NCBI RefSeq assembly: GCF_003688555.1
Contig: NZ_REFR01000011.1
Coordinates: 434,001 to 498,000, forward strand
Direction: 5' to 3'
DNA length: 64,000 nucleotides
From: Eilatimonas milleporae
GTDB lineage: Bacteria > Pseudomonadota > Alphaproteobacteria > Sphingomonadales > Kordiimonadaceae
In this document: in pieces, positions 16,365 through 25,575 of the stretch
How the letters are laid out: each line of letters starts with the position of its first letter
Numbering within the stretch: position 1 is the first letter of the stretch
The notes under the pieces: generated by a model
What the model saw: the letters and a program-made list of their open reading frames with translations, nothing else
Told to the model about the DNA's origin: nothing
Database searches by the model: none
Program-made: the position numbers and the translations under genes

Positions 16365-16736
16365 TTATGACAGCACGGCGCTATACCCGGTGATCAGGGC
16401 CACCGGCAGGAAAAAGACCCAGGACAGATGCGTGCCCCTGGACAGGATCAGCGCCGCCAGTCCGGCCAGGCCGAAGACCGCCGACACCATGGTCAGGAAC
16501 GCCGCGTCCGTGCCGCCGGGCACCACCTGCATGTGCACAAGCACGCCGGCAAGGCCCCACCAGGTCAGCGATGCCGCATGCCAGCCCGCTTTCAGCGTCA
16601 GCCGTGTGCGCGATCGGCTGCCCAGAATGACCGGCAGGCCGTCCATTTTCAGGATCGGTGCGATCAGGTACCGCCCGCCCAGAACCGAATGCATCAGTCC
16701 GACGGCAACGGTCAGTATGGCTGCGACAATCAGCAT
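16365..16736 (-). CDS. Small four-helix membrane protein, unknown
   Basis: A 123-aa integral membrane protein with four predicted helices: LIVAAILTVAVGLMHSVLG, a segment around AASLTWWGLAGVLVHM, then AAFLTMVSAVFGLAGLAALIL, and WVFFLPVALITGYSAVL. The motif MHSVLGGRYLIAPIL at the end of helix 1 is typical of an uncharacterised proteobacterial family I cannot name with certainty. Conserved-looking His residues sit at the first helix end and near helix 2. No operon partner: the flanking genes run the other way. Confidence 0.75.
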   Translation of the reverse strand: MLIVAAILTVAVGLMHSVLGGRYLIAPILKMDGLPVILGSRSRTRLTLKAGWHAASLTWWGLAGVLVHMQVVPGGTDAAFLTMVSAVFGLAGLAALILSRGTHLSWVFFLPVALITGYSAVLS

Positions 16737-17059
16737 GGGGCGTATCTCCCTATGGTCCCCTGTAATCGTGTTTCACCGTACTCGTCGTCTGCTGTATCTC
16801 TACCCCGCGTGTAACAGCGTGAAACCCTAACACACCGGCCACCATCGGGGCAGGGCCGGGCAAGGGACCTGTTGACGCAGGCGCCTGATGCCCGGCCTTC
16901 CGTCGGGTGTTCCCCGGTCCGCCGCTCTCCGCTATTCTGGCCGCTATTTTGGCCGCCCATTGATCCGGCGCGCGTGCCGTGCCCATCCCATACACACCCT
17001 TGAACCCCCGACACCCTTTAACACCCGAACCCTTTAAAAAATCCCGAGGTCCGCCTGCC
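16737..17059. other. Divergent intergenic region
   Basis: About 320 bases between the divergent membrane-protein genes. It must carry both promoters, but I see no convincing boxes or palindromes, only the ribosome site CCGAGGT before 17060. Confidence 0.5.
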
Positions 17060-17506
17060 ATGACGTGGAATACCCTGTATCTGATCCTCAACGCCCTTGT
17101 CATGCCGGCCTGGGCGCTGCTGCTCCTGCTGCCCCGCGCGCGTCTGACCGCGCGCATCGTGCACTCGGCCCTCTACCCGGTGGTGATCGGGGCGATCTAT
17201 GCCGTCAGCCTCGCGGCGGGCATGATGTTCGGCCAGTCCGCCGACGGTGTCGGCTTTTCCAGCCTGGCGCGGGTCGCCCTGCTGTTCGACCATCCCAACG
17301 GTGTCATCACCGGCTGGTCCCATTATCTGGTGTTCGACCTGTTCATCGGCGCCTGGATCGGCCGTGACGGCGTGCGGCGCGGCATCGCCCACATCGTGGC
17401 CGTGCCCTGCCTGCTCGGCACCTATCTGTTCGGGCCGGTGGGCCTGCTGCTCTATATGGCCGTGCGCGCGGTCAGGGGCGGCGGCCTGTCCCTGGCCGAG
17501 GATTGA
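17060..17506 (+). CDS. ABA4-like (DUF4281) membrane protein
   Basis: A 148-aa membrane protein resembling the ABA4/DUF4281 family, whose plant member is needed for neoxanthin formation; the bacterial role is unknown. Features include an N-terminal helix with the pattern NALVMPAWALLLLLPR, then LARVALLFDHPNGVITGWSHYLVFDLFIGAWIGRD, which is the family's strongest block, and a final helix FGPVGLLLYMAVRA. The start at 17060 is taken because it begins at the first hydrophobic helix and follows CGAGGT. Upstream in-frame codons from 16979 are Pro-rich and unlikely. No carotenoid genes are in the window. Confidence 0.8.
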   Translation: MTWNTLYLILNALVMPAWALLLLLPRARLTARIVHSALYPVVIGAIYAVSLAAGMMFGQSADGVGFSSLARVALLFDHPNGVITGWSHYLVFDLFIGAWIGRDGVRRGIAHIVAVPCLLGTYLFGPVGLLLYMAVRAVRGGGLSLAED

Positions 17507-17785
17507 GCCCCGCGCCGCGCTTGCCGCGTTTGCGGCGTTTCGGCGCGGCATGCGGGCCATTCTTTTGCGCCGTCCTTTTGGCGGCCCGCGTCGGCTCTTC
17601 CTTGCGCCAAGGTCGGTACCAGCGCCGGTGCCGAGGCCGGTGGACACCGGTTCGGCCTGTGCCGTATTTGCCGCTATCTTTGGCGCATTCTCGGACACGT
17701 TGTCATTTATTCGGTCATTTCCCTCGTGCGGAAAATGAATCGCGTTATAGTCTAGTGTTTTGCGCAAACGGTATGGGGAAAATGC

Positions 17786-18493
17786 GTGCCGAAAAAACAT
17801 GGTCTGGACTGGCAGGACCCGGCGGCGGGCCGGACGGCGGAAATGGTGTTCGCCGTCAAGGGCTTTGCCTGGCACCGCCGGCACGGCCTCGGCGTGCAGC
17901 ACGGCGCGCGGGTGGCCGCCAATATCGACGGGCTGACCATTCTGGGTGAAGACGCCCTTTTGACCTTTCTCGAAGAAAAGACACCGACGCCGACCCTGTT
18001 CCCCAACGGCAATCGCGGCATGCCCATGGCGCTGACCGCCTGGCGCGACCGCATGACCGAACGCCCCGCCGACACACCCGAAGGGATCATGCGCGCCCAT
18101 GGCGGCCTGGTGGCGCGGCAGATGCGCGACGGCCGCGCCTTTCTCCAGGGTGATGAACTGGGCCTGGCCGACATCGTGTCCTTCAGCTGGATGGACCAGC
18201 CGGCCTGGCGCACCCTGTGGCTCCAGGAGCCCGTTCTGGGCCCGTGGTCCGCGCGCATGCGAGAAGCCACCGAATCACTGCGCCGCAGCCTCGCCCCGCC
18301 GCTCAGCTGGTCGCGCCCGGTGACGGACGAGGACCCCGCGCCCGTGCGCCTGACGGCGCTGAACGGCGCCACCGTCGACGGCCGCCTGATCAAGACCGAC
18401 GACGCCTTTTTCTGGGTCGAAACCGACGCCTACGGCATGCTCATCGCCTCACCGCTGACCCACTATATCACGCCATTGGAAGACGGGGCTTAG
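17786..18493 (+). CDS. Glutathione S-transferase-like protein
   Basis: A 235-aa protein with a weak thioredoxin-like N-terminal half and a helical GST-C-like half containing DGRAFLQGDELGLADIVSFSWMDQ, the usual GST pattern (GD--LADI). The C-terminal 60 residues (from about PVRLTALNGATVDGRLI) form an extra beta-rich tail not usual in GSTs. A standard N-terminal glutathione-binding Ser/Cys-Pro motif is not obvious, so catalysis is uncertain. GTG start at 17786 with GGGGAAAA upstream. It stands alone. Confidence 0.65.
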   Translation: MPKKHGLDWQDPAAGRTAEMVFAVKGFAWHRRHGLGVQHGARVAANIDGLTILGEDALLTFLEEKTPTPTLFPNGNRGMPMALTAWRDRMTERPADTPEGIMRAHGGLVARQMRDGRAFLQGDELGLADIVSFSWMDQPAWRTLWLQEPVLGPWSARMREATESLRRSLAPPLSWSRPVTDEDPAPVRLTALNGATVDGRLIKTDDAFFWVETDAYGMLIASPLTHYITPLEDGA

Positions 18494-18922
18494 GGCGCGA
18501 GGGGGACGAAAGCGAGCATGGCTTGGCGGGTTCGCCCGCGCGCCTGTGACTCCATATGGCTCTAACGGTTTTCAGTGTGCAAAGAGGGCTTGGCGCCGTT
18601 CTTCGCATGGTCAATCTGTATGTCGGTCGCATCGGTGCCGCGCGATAGAGGGCTGAAGCCCTTCGTCTTCCGGGTTTTGATGATTTCAAGGCTCACGGAT
18701 CGGTACGGCTCTACGGTGGTTTGACTTTGGCGAGGACGTCATTGCCCGCCCGTCGGACGGTGGGAGGCTACACCTTCTTATGCACCGCCGGATCATGCCT
18801 GGGGAGATTGACGGAGAGGCACCAAGCGGTCCTAGCCTGATATCCAATATGTCCTCCATCACGAATGAATTGGACGCTGTACACAATATACGGTAAGAAC
18901 AAAGCAAGCACTGGTACGATAT
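18494..18922. other. Left flank of the restriction-modification island
   Basis: About 430 bases without a convincing gene. GC content falls toward the right. A short palindrome AGGGCTGAAGCCCT lies near 18645. No direct repeat, tRNA end or integrase remnant could be identified, so the insertion point of the island is not defined. Confidence 0.5.
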
Positions 18923-19339
18923 ATGGATACCCTCTCCAAGAGACAGCGCAGCGAGCGGATGGGCCGCATTAAGGCCAAGGATACCAAGCCCGAGATGACC
19001 GTACGGCGTCTCGTGCATGGCCTAGGTTATCGTTATCGCCTACATCGGCGCGACCTTCCGGGTAATCCGGATCTTGTTTTCACTTCTCGGCGCAAGGTCA
19101 TTTTCGTTCATGGATGCTTTTGGCATAGACACCCTGATAAGGATTGTAAATTGGCGCGATTGCCAAAAACACGTCTGGACTTTTGGTTGCCGAAGCTAGA
19201 AGCAAATCGTGAGCGTGATATAAAGAAGCAAAAACAGTTACGAGATCTTGGTTGGCGATTTATGATTATATGGGAATGTCAATTAAATAACCTTGATGAT
19301 CTCTTGATTAATATAAAAGGCTTTCTGGAGGCAAAATGA
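18923..19339 (+). CDS. vsr: Very short patch repair endonuclease
   Basis: A 138-aa Vsr-type nuclease that nicks next to T:G mismatches produced by deamination of 5-methylcytosine, protecting sites modified by the neighbouring methyltransferase. The catalytic pattern is intact: NPDLVF with Asp50, HGCFWHRH with His63 and His68, and Cys65/Cys75 for the structural zinc. The N-terminal RSERMGRIKAKDTKPE is the family start. The stop overlaps the next start (ATGA), so translation is coupled to the methyltransferase. Codon use is more AT-rich than in the flanking genes, in line with acquisition. Confidence 0.95.
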   Translation: MDTLSKRQRSERMGRIKAKDTKPEMTVRRLVHGLGYRYRLHRRDLPGNPDLVFTSRRKVIFVHGCFWHRHPDKDCKLARLPKTRLDFWLPKLEANRERDIKKQKQLRDLGWRFMIIWECQLNNLDDLLINIKGFLEAK

Positions 19340-20511
19340 GATCAATAGAGTTATTTGCCGGGGCGGGTGGTCTTGGCTTGGGTATCAGCCAGGCAGGCTT
19401 TCATCCCAGCATGGTTCTCGAATGGGACCCCTATTGCTGTGATACGATTCGTGAAAATCAGCGGCGCGATATCGCTCCCGTGAAATCATGGCCCTTGAGG
19501 CAAGCGGATGTAAGACGCGCGACTTTTTCGCACTTGGAAGGTGAAATCGATCTGGTTTCCGGAGGACCGCCTTGTCAGCCGTTCTCTTTGGGAGGAAAGC
19601 ACAAAGCGCAAGCGGACAAACGAGATATGTTTCCCGAGGCGGTGCGGGCGGTGCGAGAAGCGAAACCGAAGGCTTTCATGTTCGAAAACGTAAAAGGGCT
19701 TACTCGCGCCAGTTTCACGAGCTATTTCGAATATATTAAACTACAGCTTGTTTACCCCGAGTGCGTCGCCAAAAAGGATGAAACCTGGACGGAGCATTTA
19801 GGGCGATTGGAACGCCATCACACCAGTGGCACCGACAAGGGGTTGAGCTACAATGTCGTTGCTCGTGTCCTGAACGCGGCGAATTATGGTATTCCACAAA
19901 AACGAGAGCGTGTTTTCATTGTTGGCTTTCGAAATGACCTTGGTCTTGAATGGCGGTTCCCGGAAGGAACACATTCTTGGAACGCCTTGGCTTGGGATCA
20001 AGTGAAAGGCACTTACTGGGATCGCCATAAGGTCCCTAAAAAAGAGAGACTTATTTCGGAACGGGCCCTGAAAGTGGTCGAGCGGTTGGACCATGCGTCT
20101 CATGAAAAGGCTTGGCGTACCGTACGCGACGCTATTAACGATTTGCCCGATCCTGAAAAATTGAAAAGAGAGAATAAAATCCTGAACCATCGTTTCCAAC
20201 CGGGTGCTCGTTCCTATCCCGGCCACACGGGTAGTCCCATGGACGAACCGGCCAAGACTTTAAAGGCTGGCGTTCACGGTGTTCCCGGTGGTGAGAACAT
20301 GCTGAGGCGAGCCGATGGCTCGGTCAGATATTTCACCGTCAGGGAGAGCGCGCGTCTTCAATGTTTTCCAGACGATTATCTCTTCCATGGGTCGTGGACC
20401 GAAACCATGCGCCAGCTTGGTAACGCCGTACCCGTCAATCTTGCCGCGGCGCTTGCCCGCGATGTTCGGGAGCATCTCAAGTCGTTGGAGTTGGAGACGC
20501 GTGTCGCATGA
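19336..20511 (+). CDS. DNA (cytosine-5) methyltransferase
   Basis: A 391-aa type II C5 methyltransferase using S-adenosylmethionine. Motif I is ELFAGAGGLGLG (residues 5-16). Motif IV is GGPPCQPFS with the nucleophile Cys80. Motif VI is FENVKGL (Glu117), and motif VIII is QKRERVFIVGFR. Motifs IX-X are RESARLQCFPDDY and QLGNAVPVNLAAAL. The target-recognition region between VIII and IX is about 100 aa. Start and stop overlap vsr and the nuclease gene by 4 bases each. Because the paired nuclease is Eco29kI-like, the expected target is CCGCGG; this is inference from the family. Confidence 0.95.
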   Translation: MRSIELFAGAGGLGLGISQAGFHPSMVLEWDPYCCDTIRENQRRDIAPVKSWPLRQADVRRATFSHLEGEIDLVSGGPPCQPFSLGGKHKAQADKRDMFPEAVRAVREAKPKAFMFENVKGLTRASFTSYFEYIKLQLVYPECVAKKDETWTEHLGRLERHHTSGTDKGLSYNVVARVLNAANYGIPQKRERVFIVGFRNDLGLEWRFPEGTHSWNALAWDQVKGTYWDRHKVPKKERLISERALKVVERLDHASHEKAWRTVRDAINDLPDPEKLKRENKILNHRFQPGARSYPGHTGSPMDEPAKTLKAGVHGVPGGENMLRRADGSVRYFTVRESARLQCFPDDYLFHGSWTETMRQLGNAVPVNLAAALARDVREHLKSLELETRVA

Positions 20512-21272
20512 TTCCAGGCTATGTGGATTTCGAATTCGACCTTCCGAATGCCTTGCTAAGCCACCTTATAGGTGTTCTTGATGAAATGGATCCGGCTCTT
20601 CTGGACCCAGAGAACCTTACGTCCATTCCCGAAGCGCAGGGCGTCTATCAACTCTTCTTGGATGGAAACCTCGTTTACATTGGCAAGACCGACGCGGAAG
20701 CTGGCCTAAGAAAGCGGCTTGGGAGGCATGCCTTGAAGATCATGCATCGCGTTGGCCTCGATACAGCTCGGGTTTCCTTCAAGGCTGTCCGGATCTACGT
20801 TTTCACGGCGGTGGATTTAGAGTCCCAACTAATTCGCCACTATGGCGGTTTACGGCAAGTGAGTTGGAACGGAAGCGGATTCGGCTCCAACGATCCGGGC
20901 CGTGAGCGCGATACAACCAAGTTCAAGGAAGGGCATTTCGATCTGACCTTTCCTATAGATATTGATCACCCCATTAGGTTTGCCGGGCGCCGTAATGGAC
21001 ATGCGGCGGAGTTCTTGTCCGATCTAAAAACAGCTTTGCCTTACGTTTTTCGTTTCCAGACGGCTGCCGTTCGTTCCCGAAAACCGCATCCGGATTTCGA
21101 CGCTACCTTGGTTGAAATCAATGAGCTGGGTCCAGTAACGGCACGAGGGATTATCGAGCAAATTGTGCGCGCTCTTCCAAGAGGTTGGCAGGCGACGAAA
21201 TTGCCCAGCCACATTATACTTTACAAGGAAGCCCGCCATTATCCCGCTGGTGACGTTATCGCTACATCTTGA
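20508..21272 (+). CDS. Eco29kI-type GIY-YIG restriction endonuclease
   Basis: A 254-aa type II restriction enzyme with a GIY-YIG catalytic core: GVYQLFLDG (Val46-Tyr47) and VYIGKT (Tyr57-Ile58-Gly59), followed by LRKRLGRH with the conserved Arg and His. The block NGSGFGSNDPGRERDT is characteristic of the Eco29kI family, which cuts CCGCGG. Translation is coupled to the methyltransferase through a 4-base ATGA overlap. Having the nuclease after the methyltransferase lets modification precede cutting. Lower GC than its flanks. Confidence 0.88.
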   Translation: MIPGYVDFEFDLPNALLSHLIGVLDEMDPALLDPENLTSIPEAQGVYQLFLDGNLVYIGKTDAEAGLRKRLGRHALKIMHRVGLDTARVSFKAVRIYVFTAVDLESQLIRHYGGLRQVSWNGSGFGSNDPGRERDTTKFKEGHFDLTFPIDIDHPIRFAGRRNGHAAEFLSDLKTALPYVFRFQTAAVRSRKPHPDFDATLVEINELGPVTARGIIEQIVRALPRGWQATKLPSHIILYKEARHYPAGDVIATS

Positions 21273-21569
21273 ATAAGCCGCGCGCTGACCGAAGAGGTGA
21301 TCGGGAATATCGAGGACACTCCGTGCCGCGCACTAAAAAAGCATGACCTGTAATCCAAAGCCCATGATGGGCTTTGCTCAGGCGTGCTCCTTGGCCGATA
21401 TTGGGAAGACTATTTTCAGTCCTCGGCGGTATGCCATCGTCATCAGCCGTCTTTCGCACGATGCCCGCGACCTGCCCCGGTATGTGCCCGACGCGCACCG
21501 CCGGGCGGTGGACCGGGGCCGTGTGCCTGAGGACGACTGACCCGCCGCGCTCCTGCGCGCGCCTTGCGC
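21273..21569. other. Right flank of the restriction-modification island
   Basis: About 300 bases. AAAGCCC/GGGCTTT (21358-21376, 5-nt loop) can form a short hairpin and may end the operon, although no T-run follows. GC rises back to the genome level after about 21450. No gene supported. Confidence 0.45.
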
Positions 21570-21848
21570 TCAATCCTGCTTCCGCGCGATCAGGGCGAAC
21601 GGCTGATCATCCCTGCGCCACGGTGTGCCGCGCACCGCGTCCAGGGCCGGCCCGCTGATCAGGCCGGCCTCGGCCAGGTCCGCCGACAGGCCGTCCGGGG
21701 TCATGTATTCCAGCCAGGTGTGGACCCGGCGGGTGCCCGACGGTTCGACGATAAGGTAGCGGTCCAGCACCGTGGTGTGCTCGGCGTAAAGGAACGTGGC
21801 CTTCAGCCCGACATAGTCCCCCGGCGCCCAGAAGCCGTCGTCAAGGCG
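21570..21848 (-). pseudogene. C-terminal fragment of a SAM-dependent methyltransferase
   Basis: About 90 residues matching the C-terminal third of a class I methyltransferase: DDGFWAPGDYVGLKATFLY, then LDRYLIVEPSGTRRVHTWLEYMTPD, ending with FALIARKQD. The Rossmann core with the SAM-binding glycine motif should precede this, but only unrelated GC-rich sequence and the TonB-receptor terminator lie upstream, and that gene ends 137 bases away. The frame extends to 21914, but those 22 residues do not look like the family. I read it as a truncated remnant, possibly left by the rearrangement that brought in the adjacent restriction-modification genes. Confidence 0.7.
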
Positions 21849-21916
21849 CCGGGCGGCACGGCACCGGGCGGTTCCGGCCGCTGTCAGGGGACGGTCCGCC
21901 GATGGTCCACGCAAAA

Positions 21917-21942
21917 CGCCACCCGGCCATGGCCGGGTGGCG
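21917..21942 (-). terminator. Terminator of TonB-receptor gene
   Basis: CGCCACCCGGCCA and its exact complement are back to back. On the minus strand TTTTGCG follows the stem, 43 bases past the receptor stop. Confidence 0.8.
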
Positions 21943-21984
21943 CGCTGTTTTGTCTGACATTTCGTCCGAAACCGGGCCGGTGTT

Positions 21985-24624
21985 TTAGAAACGGTAGCCC
22001 AGTTCGATGCCCCAGCGGCGCAGCGCCCCGGGTTGCAGGAAGGACCCGCCGAATTCAGGCGCCGGGATCACTTCCTCGATGATGTCCTCATTGGTCAGGT
22101 TGCGGGCAAACGCCATCAGCGACCATGTCTCCGACTGGAAGCCGACGCGCATGTCCAGCGTGTGATAGCTGTCCCGCTGGGTCGAGGCGTAGTTGCCCGG
22201 CGCGCCGAATACGGTCGGACGGTCCTGATCCTGCACCGTGTGGAACCAGGTCGGCCCGATCAGCTGCCAGTCCGCGCGGATGATCGCATCCAGCCCGTCA
22301 TTGACCGGCAGGTTGAACTGGGTGCCGATGTTCAGCGTGTAGTCCGGGGTGTAGGGCGCCTCGTTGCCCACCGTGTCCGGCCGCGCGCTGTTGGCGTTGA
22401 TCTCGCTGTCCAGCACGTTGGCGTTGGCATAGGCCTGCCACCAGTCGTTCGGCCGCACATTGATCGACGCTTCAAGACCGCGGATTTCCACCTCGTCGAT
22501 GTTGGAGACCACGCGCAGCAGCCCGAAGGACCCGACAAGGAACTCGAAGAACTGCATGTCGTCCACTTCGACATAATAGCCGGCGGCCTCGAAATTGACG
22601 ACGCCGTCAGCCGCGCTGCCCTTCACGCCGACCTCGAAGGCGCTCGACGTTTCTTCCTCGAACACATCCGAAATGCCCAGATTGGCACCGAGCGGCTGGT
22701 TGAAGAAGGCCTCGATGATCGCCGCCGAGCCCTGATTGTTGAACCCGCCCGACTTGAAGCCGATGCCCCAGCTGGCAAAGGCCGTGATGTCGTCGCTGAT
22801 GTCATAGGTCAGGCTGACTTTGGGCTGCAACTCGGAGAAGGTGCGCTCATTCTCGCGCGCGCCGCCGCCGAACGCGGGGTCGAGGCCGGGGTTCAGCGGC
22901 GCGCCGCCGTTAAACACCCCGTCGCCGTCGAAATCGACGAACTGGGACCGTGCGTCGGTCGGCACCAGGCTGCGCACTTCGCGCTTCTCATTGTCGTAGC
23001 GCAGGGCCAGCGCCAGCTCCATCCGGTCGCTGACGTCATAGGCGAACTGCCCGAAGAAGGCGAAGACCCGGCTGTCGAAATCGTCCCACACCAGCTGTTC
23101 GGTCGGGTTGCTGGTCTCCGGCCCGTTGAAGGGCTGCGGGATCACGCCCTGGCCGCGGTCGATGCCCAGATTGACGGCCACCTGCCGGTCGATGTCCAGA
23201 TAATAGGCGCCGAGCAGCCAGCGGGCATTGTCAAGCTCACCGGCCAGACGGATCTCGAAGCTGATGTCGGTCTGGTCGCGCAGCTGGAACTGCGTGCCGT
23301 CACAGGTGGTCGGCGTATAGGGCCCGAAGACCGAGCCGAGCTGTGTCGGGTTGCCGTTGGCGTCCGTTGCCGGCCATGAGGCCGGGTTGAACAGGCTTTC
23401 CGGCACATTGCCCAGCACCTGCGGCGCCGGCAGGGTGAAATTGCCGAACAGGTCGGCGGTGGACTGCTCACAGGTCGGCTCGTCATTGAAGAAGCCGAAG
23501 GCCCCGGACGTGCCGTCCGAGAAGAAGAAGTTGTCGATGTCGCTGTACAGGCCCCAGGCCGTCAGCGTCGCCCACTCCATGTCATGCTCGACCTTGAGCG
23601 AGGTCTCGAAGGTGTCCTGCTCGTTCTGCGGGTTGATATTGGGCTGGAAGGAGAACTCGTGATCGTTCACATCCTGGTTCCAGGCCGGGTTGACCCCGGC
23701 AAAGGCGGGCAGGGCAAAGGCCGCGTCGAAGGAAATGGCGGCACCCTCCACCTCGCCGACACGGATTTTATAGTCGAACGTGGTATCGGGCGTCGGCGTG
23801 TAGACCAGACGGCCGTTGATGTTGTAGTTCTCGAAATCGTCGACCACCTTGTCGTTGAGGAAGTCGTTGCGGAAGAAGCCGTCGCTGGAACGCCAGTCGG
23901 CGGCGATGCTGCCGGCCAGCTTGCCCTCGACGATCGCGCCGCTCAGCGCCGCGTTGGCGTAGAAGGTGTTGTCATTGGCCGCGCTTGCCTCCACCTGGCC
24001 GGTGACCGGGCCGTTCGCGTCCGGCGTCTGGGTGTTGACGATGATGGCGCCGGCGGCCGCGTTCCGGCCGTAAATGGCGCCTTGCGGCCCTTTCAGGATT
24101 TCAATCTGCGACAGATTGGAAAATTCGCGGTTGAAGGCCGCCGGGTTGGTATACAGGATGCCGTCGACCATGAAGGCAAAGCTGTTTTCCGCGTCCCGCG
24201 CGCCGTTGATGCCGCGGATGTTGACCTGTGTGTCGCCCACTTCCGCCGCGTCGACAATGGTCACACCGGCGGTCAGGCCGATGAAATCCTCGGGCCGTTC
24301 GATGCCGGCGTCGCGGATGGTGCGGCCCGTCAGCACCGAGACGGTCGCGGGCACGTCCGTCAGGCGTTCCTCGATCCGCCGCGAGGTCACGACGATTTCC
24401 TCCAGCGTGAAGGAATCCGCCTCCCCTTGCGCATCCTGCGCGGCGGCCGACGGTGTCGCCGGCGTCATGCCGCCAAGCGCCAGGCCGATGACCAGCGCGC
24501 TTGCGGAATATCTCCAGTGTTGCGGGTTTTTGCATCCGGTGCCGGATACGAAGTGCGGCGCGGATTTTATATTTTTTGCCGCGCCCGGCAGTGTGTCTTG
24601 ATTGGCCCTTGGCATGTCGGCCAT
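21985..24624 (-). CDS. TonB-dependent outer-membrane receptor
   Basis: An 879-aa TonB-dependent receptor for active uptake across the outer membrane. It begins with a leader ending in a signal peptide (ALVIGLALGGMTPATPSAAAQ) and then a TonB-box-like EEIVVTSRRIEERLTDVP. The plug domain carries VNIRGINGARD, MVDGILY and LKGPQGAIYGRNAAAGAI. The 22-strand barrel ends NLTNEDI...WGIELGYRF with the C-terminal Phe. The ATG at 24624 is firmly supported by GGGAGGA. It is divergent from the GntR gene across 282 bases with a CATTGTATACAATG operator, so it is probably repressed by that regulator and imports the substrate of the catabolic cluster. Substrate unknown; no siderophore genes nearby. Confidence 0.93.
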   Translation of the reverse strand: MADMPRANQDTLPGAAKNIKSAPHFVSGTGCKNPQHWRYSASALVIGLALGGMTPATPSAAAQDAQGEADSFTLEEIVVTSRRIEERLTDVPATVSVLTGRTIRDAGIERPEDFIGLTAGVTIVDAAEVGDTQVNIRGINGARDAENSFAFMVDGILYTNPAAFNREFSNLSQIEILKGPQGAIYGRNAAAGAIIVNTQTPDANGPVTGQVEASAANDNTFYANAALSGAIVEGKLAGSIAADWRSSDGFFRNDFLNDKVVDDFENYNINGRLVYTPTPDTTFDYKIRVGEVEGAAISFDAAFALPAFAGVNPAWNQDVNDHEFSFQPNINPQNEQDTFETSLKVEHDMEWATLTAWGLYSDIDNFFFSDGTSGAFGFFNDEPTCEQSTADLFGNFTLPAPQVLGNVPESLFNPASWPATDANGNPTQLGSVFGPYTPTTCDGTQFQLRDQTDISFEIRLAGELDNARWLLGAYYLDIDRQVAVNLGIDRGQGVIPQPFNGPETSNPTEQLVWDDFDSRVFAFFGQFAYDVSDRMELALALRYDNEKREVRSLVPTDARSQFVDFDGDGVFNGGAPLNPGLDPAFGGGARENERTFSELQPKVSLTYDISDDITAFASWGIGFKSGGFNNQGSAAIIEAFFNQPLGANLGISDVFEEETSSAFEVGVKGSAADGVVNFEAAGYYVEVDDMQFFEFLVGSFGLLRVVSNIDEVEIRGLEASINVRPNDWWQAYANANVLDSEINANSARPDTVGNEAPYTPDYTLNIGTQFNLPVNDGLDAIIRADWQLIGPTWFHTVQDQDRPTVFGAPGNYASTQRDSYHTLDMRVGFQSETWSLMAFARNLTNEDIIEEVIPAPEFGGSFLQPGALRRWGIELGYRF

Positions 24625-24860
24625 GGCGATCCTCCCAGTATATGGTTGCCCCTATGCTTGTACCGAAGATCGTAATACTCGTAACATGCGATGGTCCGGC
24701 GGGATTTGCTCGTAAAACGCTTTTCAGGAATACGCATTTACTCTTAACAAATCCTTTCGTGTCCACACTATGACACACCCGGCCGCCGGCGGCATGACAT
24801 CTGCCCATGAGACCGCGCGGCAATGGGTATTGTGACGGGGCAGTGTTGCACAATGGTCGC

Positions 24861-24874
24861 CATTGTATACAATG
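24861..24874. promoter_or_regulatory. GntR-type operator in divergent promoter region
   Basis: CATTGTATACAATG is a perfect 14-bp palindrome, 33 bases upstream of the GntR start and 237 bases upstream of the TonB-receptor start. It matches the general GntR pattern (GT, short spacer, AC) and shares its core with sites at 14459, 14521, 27772 and 27786, suggesting autoregulation. Confidence 0.7.
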
Positions 24875-24906
24875 TGGCGGAAATTTGAAGGGCAAAGACG
24901 GATCTT

Positions 24907-25575
24907 ATGGCAACGGCGACCGAAAAAGCCTACGACATCATCCGCCGCAACATTCTGGACGGTGTGTTCGAGGCGGGCACCCATCTGAAGGAAGAGGACC
25001 TCGTGCGCCTGTGCGGCGTCAGCCGGACACCGGTGCGCGACGCCCTGCGCCGGCTGGCCATCGACCATTATGTGGTGACCCGCCCCAATCAGGGCACTTT
25101 CGTCAATCAGTGGTCGCTGAAGGACATTCACGACATTTTCGAGCTGCGCGCCATGCTGGAAGGGGTCGTCGCCCGGCGTGCGGCGGCGGCCATCGGTCCC
25201 GGACACATGGCCGCCCTGAAGCAGGCGTTCGGCACCATTCAGGCCATGCTGGCCGACGATGCCGCCGACCTCGACGTCAATCTGTTTCTGGCGGAAAACA
25301 AGATATTCCACATGACCATGTTGCAGGCGGCCGACAGCGCCCCGCTCGCCACCATGCTGTCCAGCCTGGTGCAGCCGCCCATCGTCGCGCGGACCGCGCT
25401 CGGCTACAATGTCGAGGATCTGCGCCAGTCGAACGAACACCACCGCGAACTGATCGAGGCGCTCGGCGTCGGTGACGGCGCCTGGGCCGAGGCGATCATG
25501 CAGGCCCACATCCGCGCCGCGCACCGCAAATTCATGGCCAGCTACCGCCCCGGCGGCGGCTTTGCCGCCCCTTAA
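24907..25575 (+). CDS. GntR family regulator, FCD type
   Basis: A 222-aa repressor-type regulator. The N-terminal winged helix is classical GntR (AYDIIRRNILDGVFEAGTHLKEEDLVRLCGVSRTPVRDALRRL). The C-terminal all-helical FCD domain starts at IHDIFELRAMLEG and contains the D-x3-H type metal/ligand residues (HMTML, EHHRELIEAL), so it should sense a carboxylic-acid-like ligand. The last 4 bases overlap the end of the convergent hydrolase gene. Identical palindromes in its own promoter and before two neighbouring operons make it the likely regulator of the whole pathway. Confidence 0.92.
   Translation: MATATEKAYDIIRRNILDGVFEAGTHLKEEDLVRLCGVSRTPVRDALRRLAIDHYVVTRPNQGTFVNQWSLKDIHDIFELRAMLEGVVARRAAAAIGPGHMAALKQAFGTIQAMLADDAADLDVNLFLAENKIFHMTMLQAADSAPLATMLSSLVQPPIVARTALGYNVEDLRQSNEHHRELIEALGVGDGAWAEAIMQAHIRAAHRKFMASYRPGGGFAAP

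Noticed and set aside
18494-18922. Attachment site or tRNA end at the left flank of the restriction island
   Set aside because: No tRNA-like stem-loop set, no integrase and no matching direct repeat on the right flank could be found.
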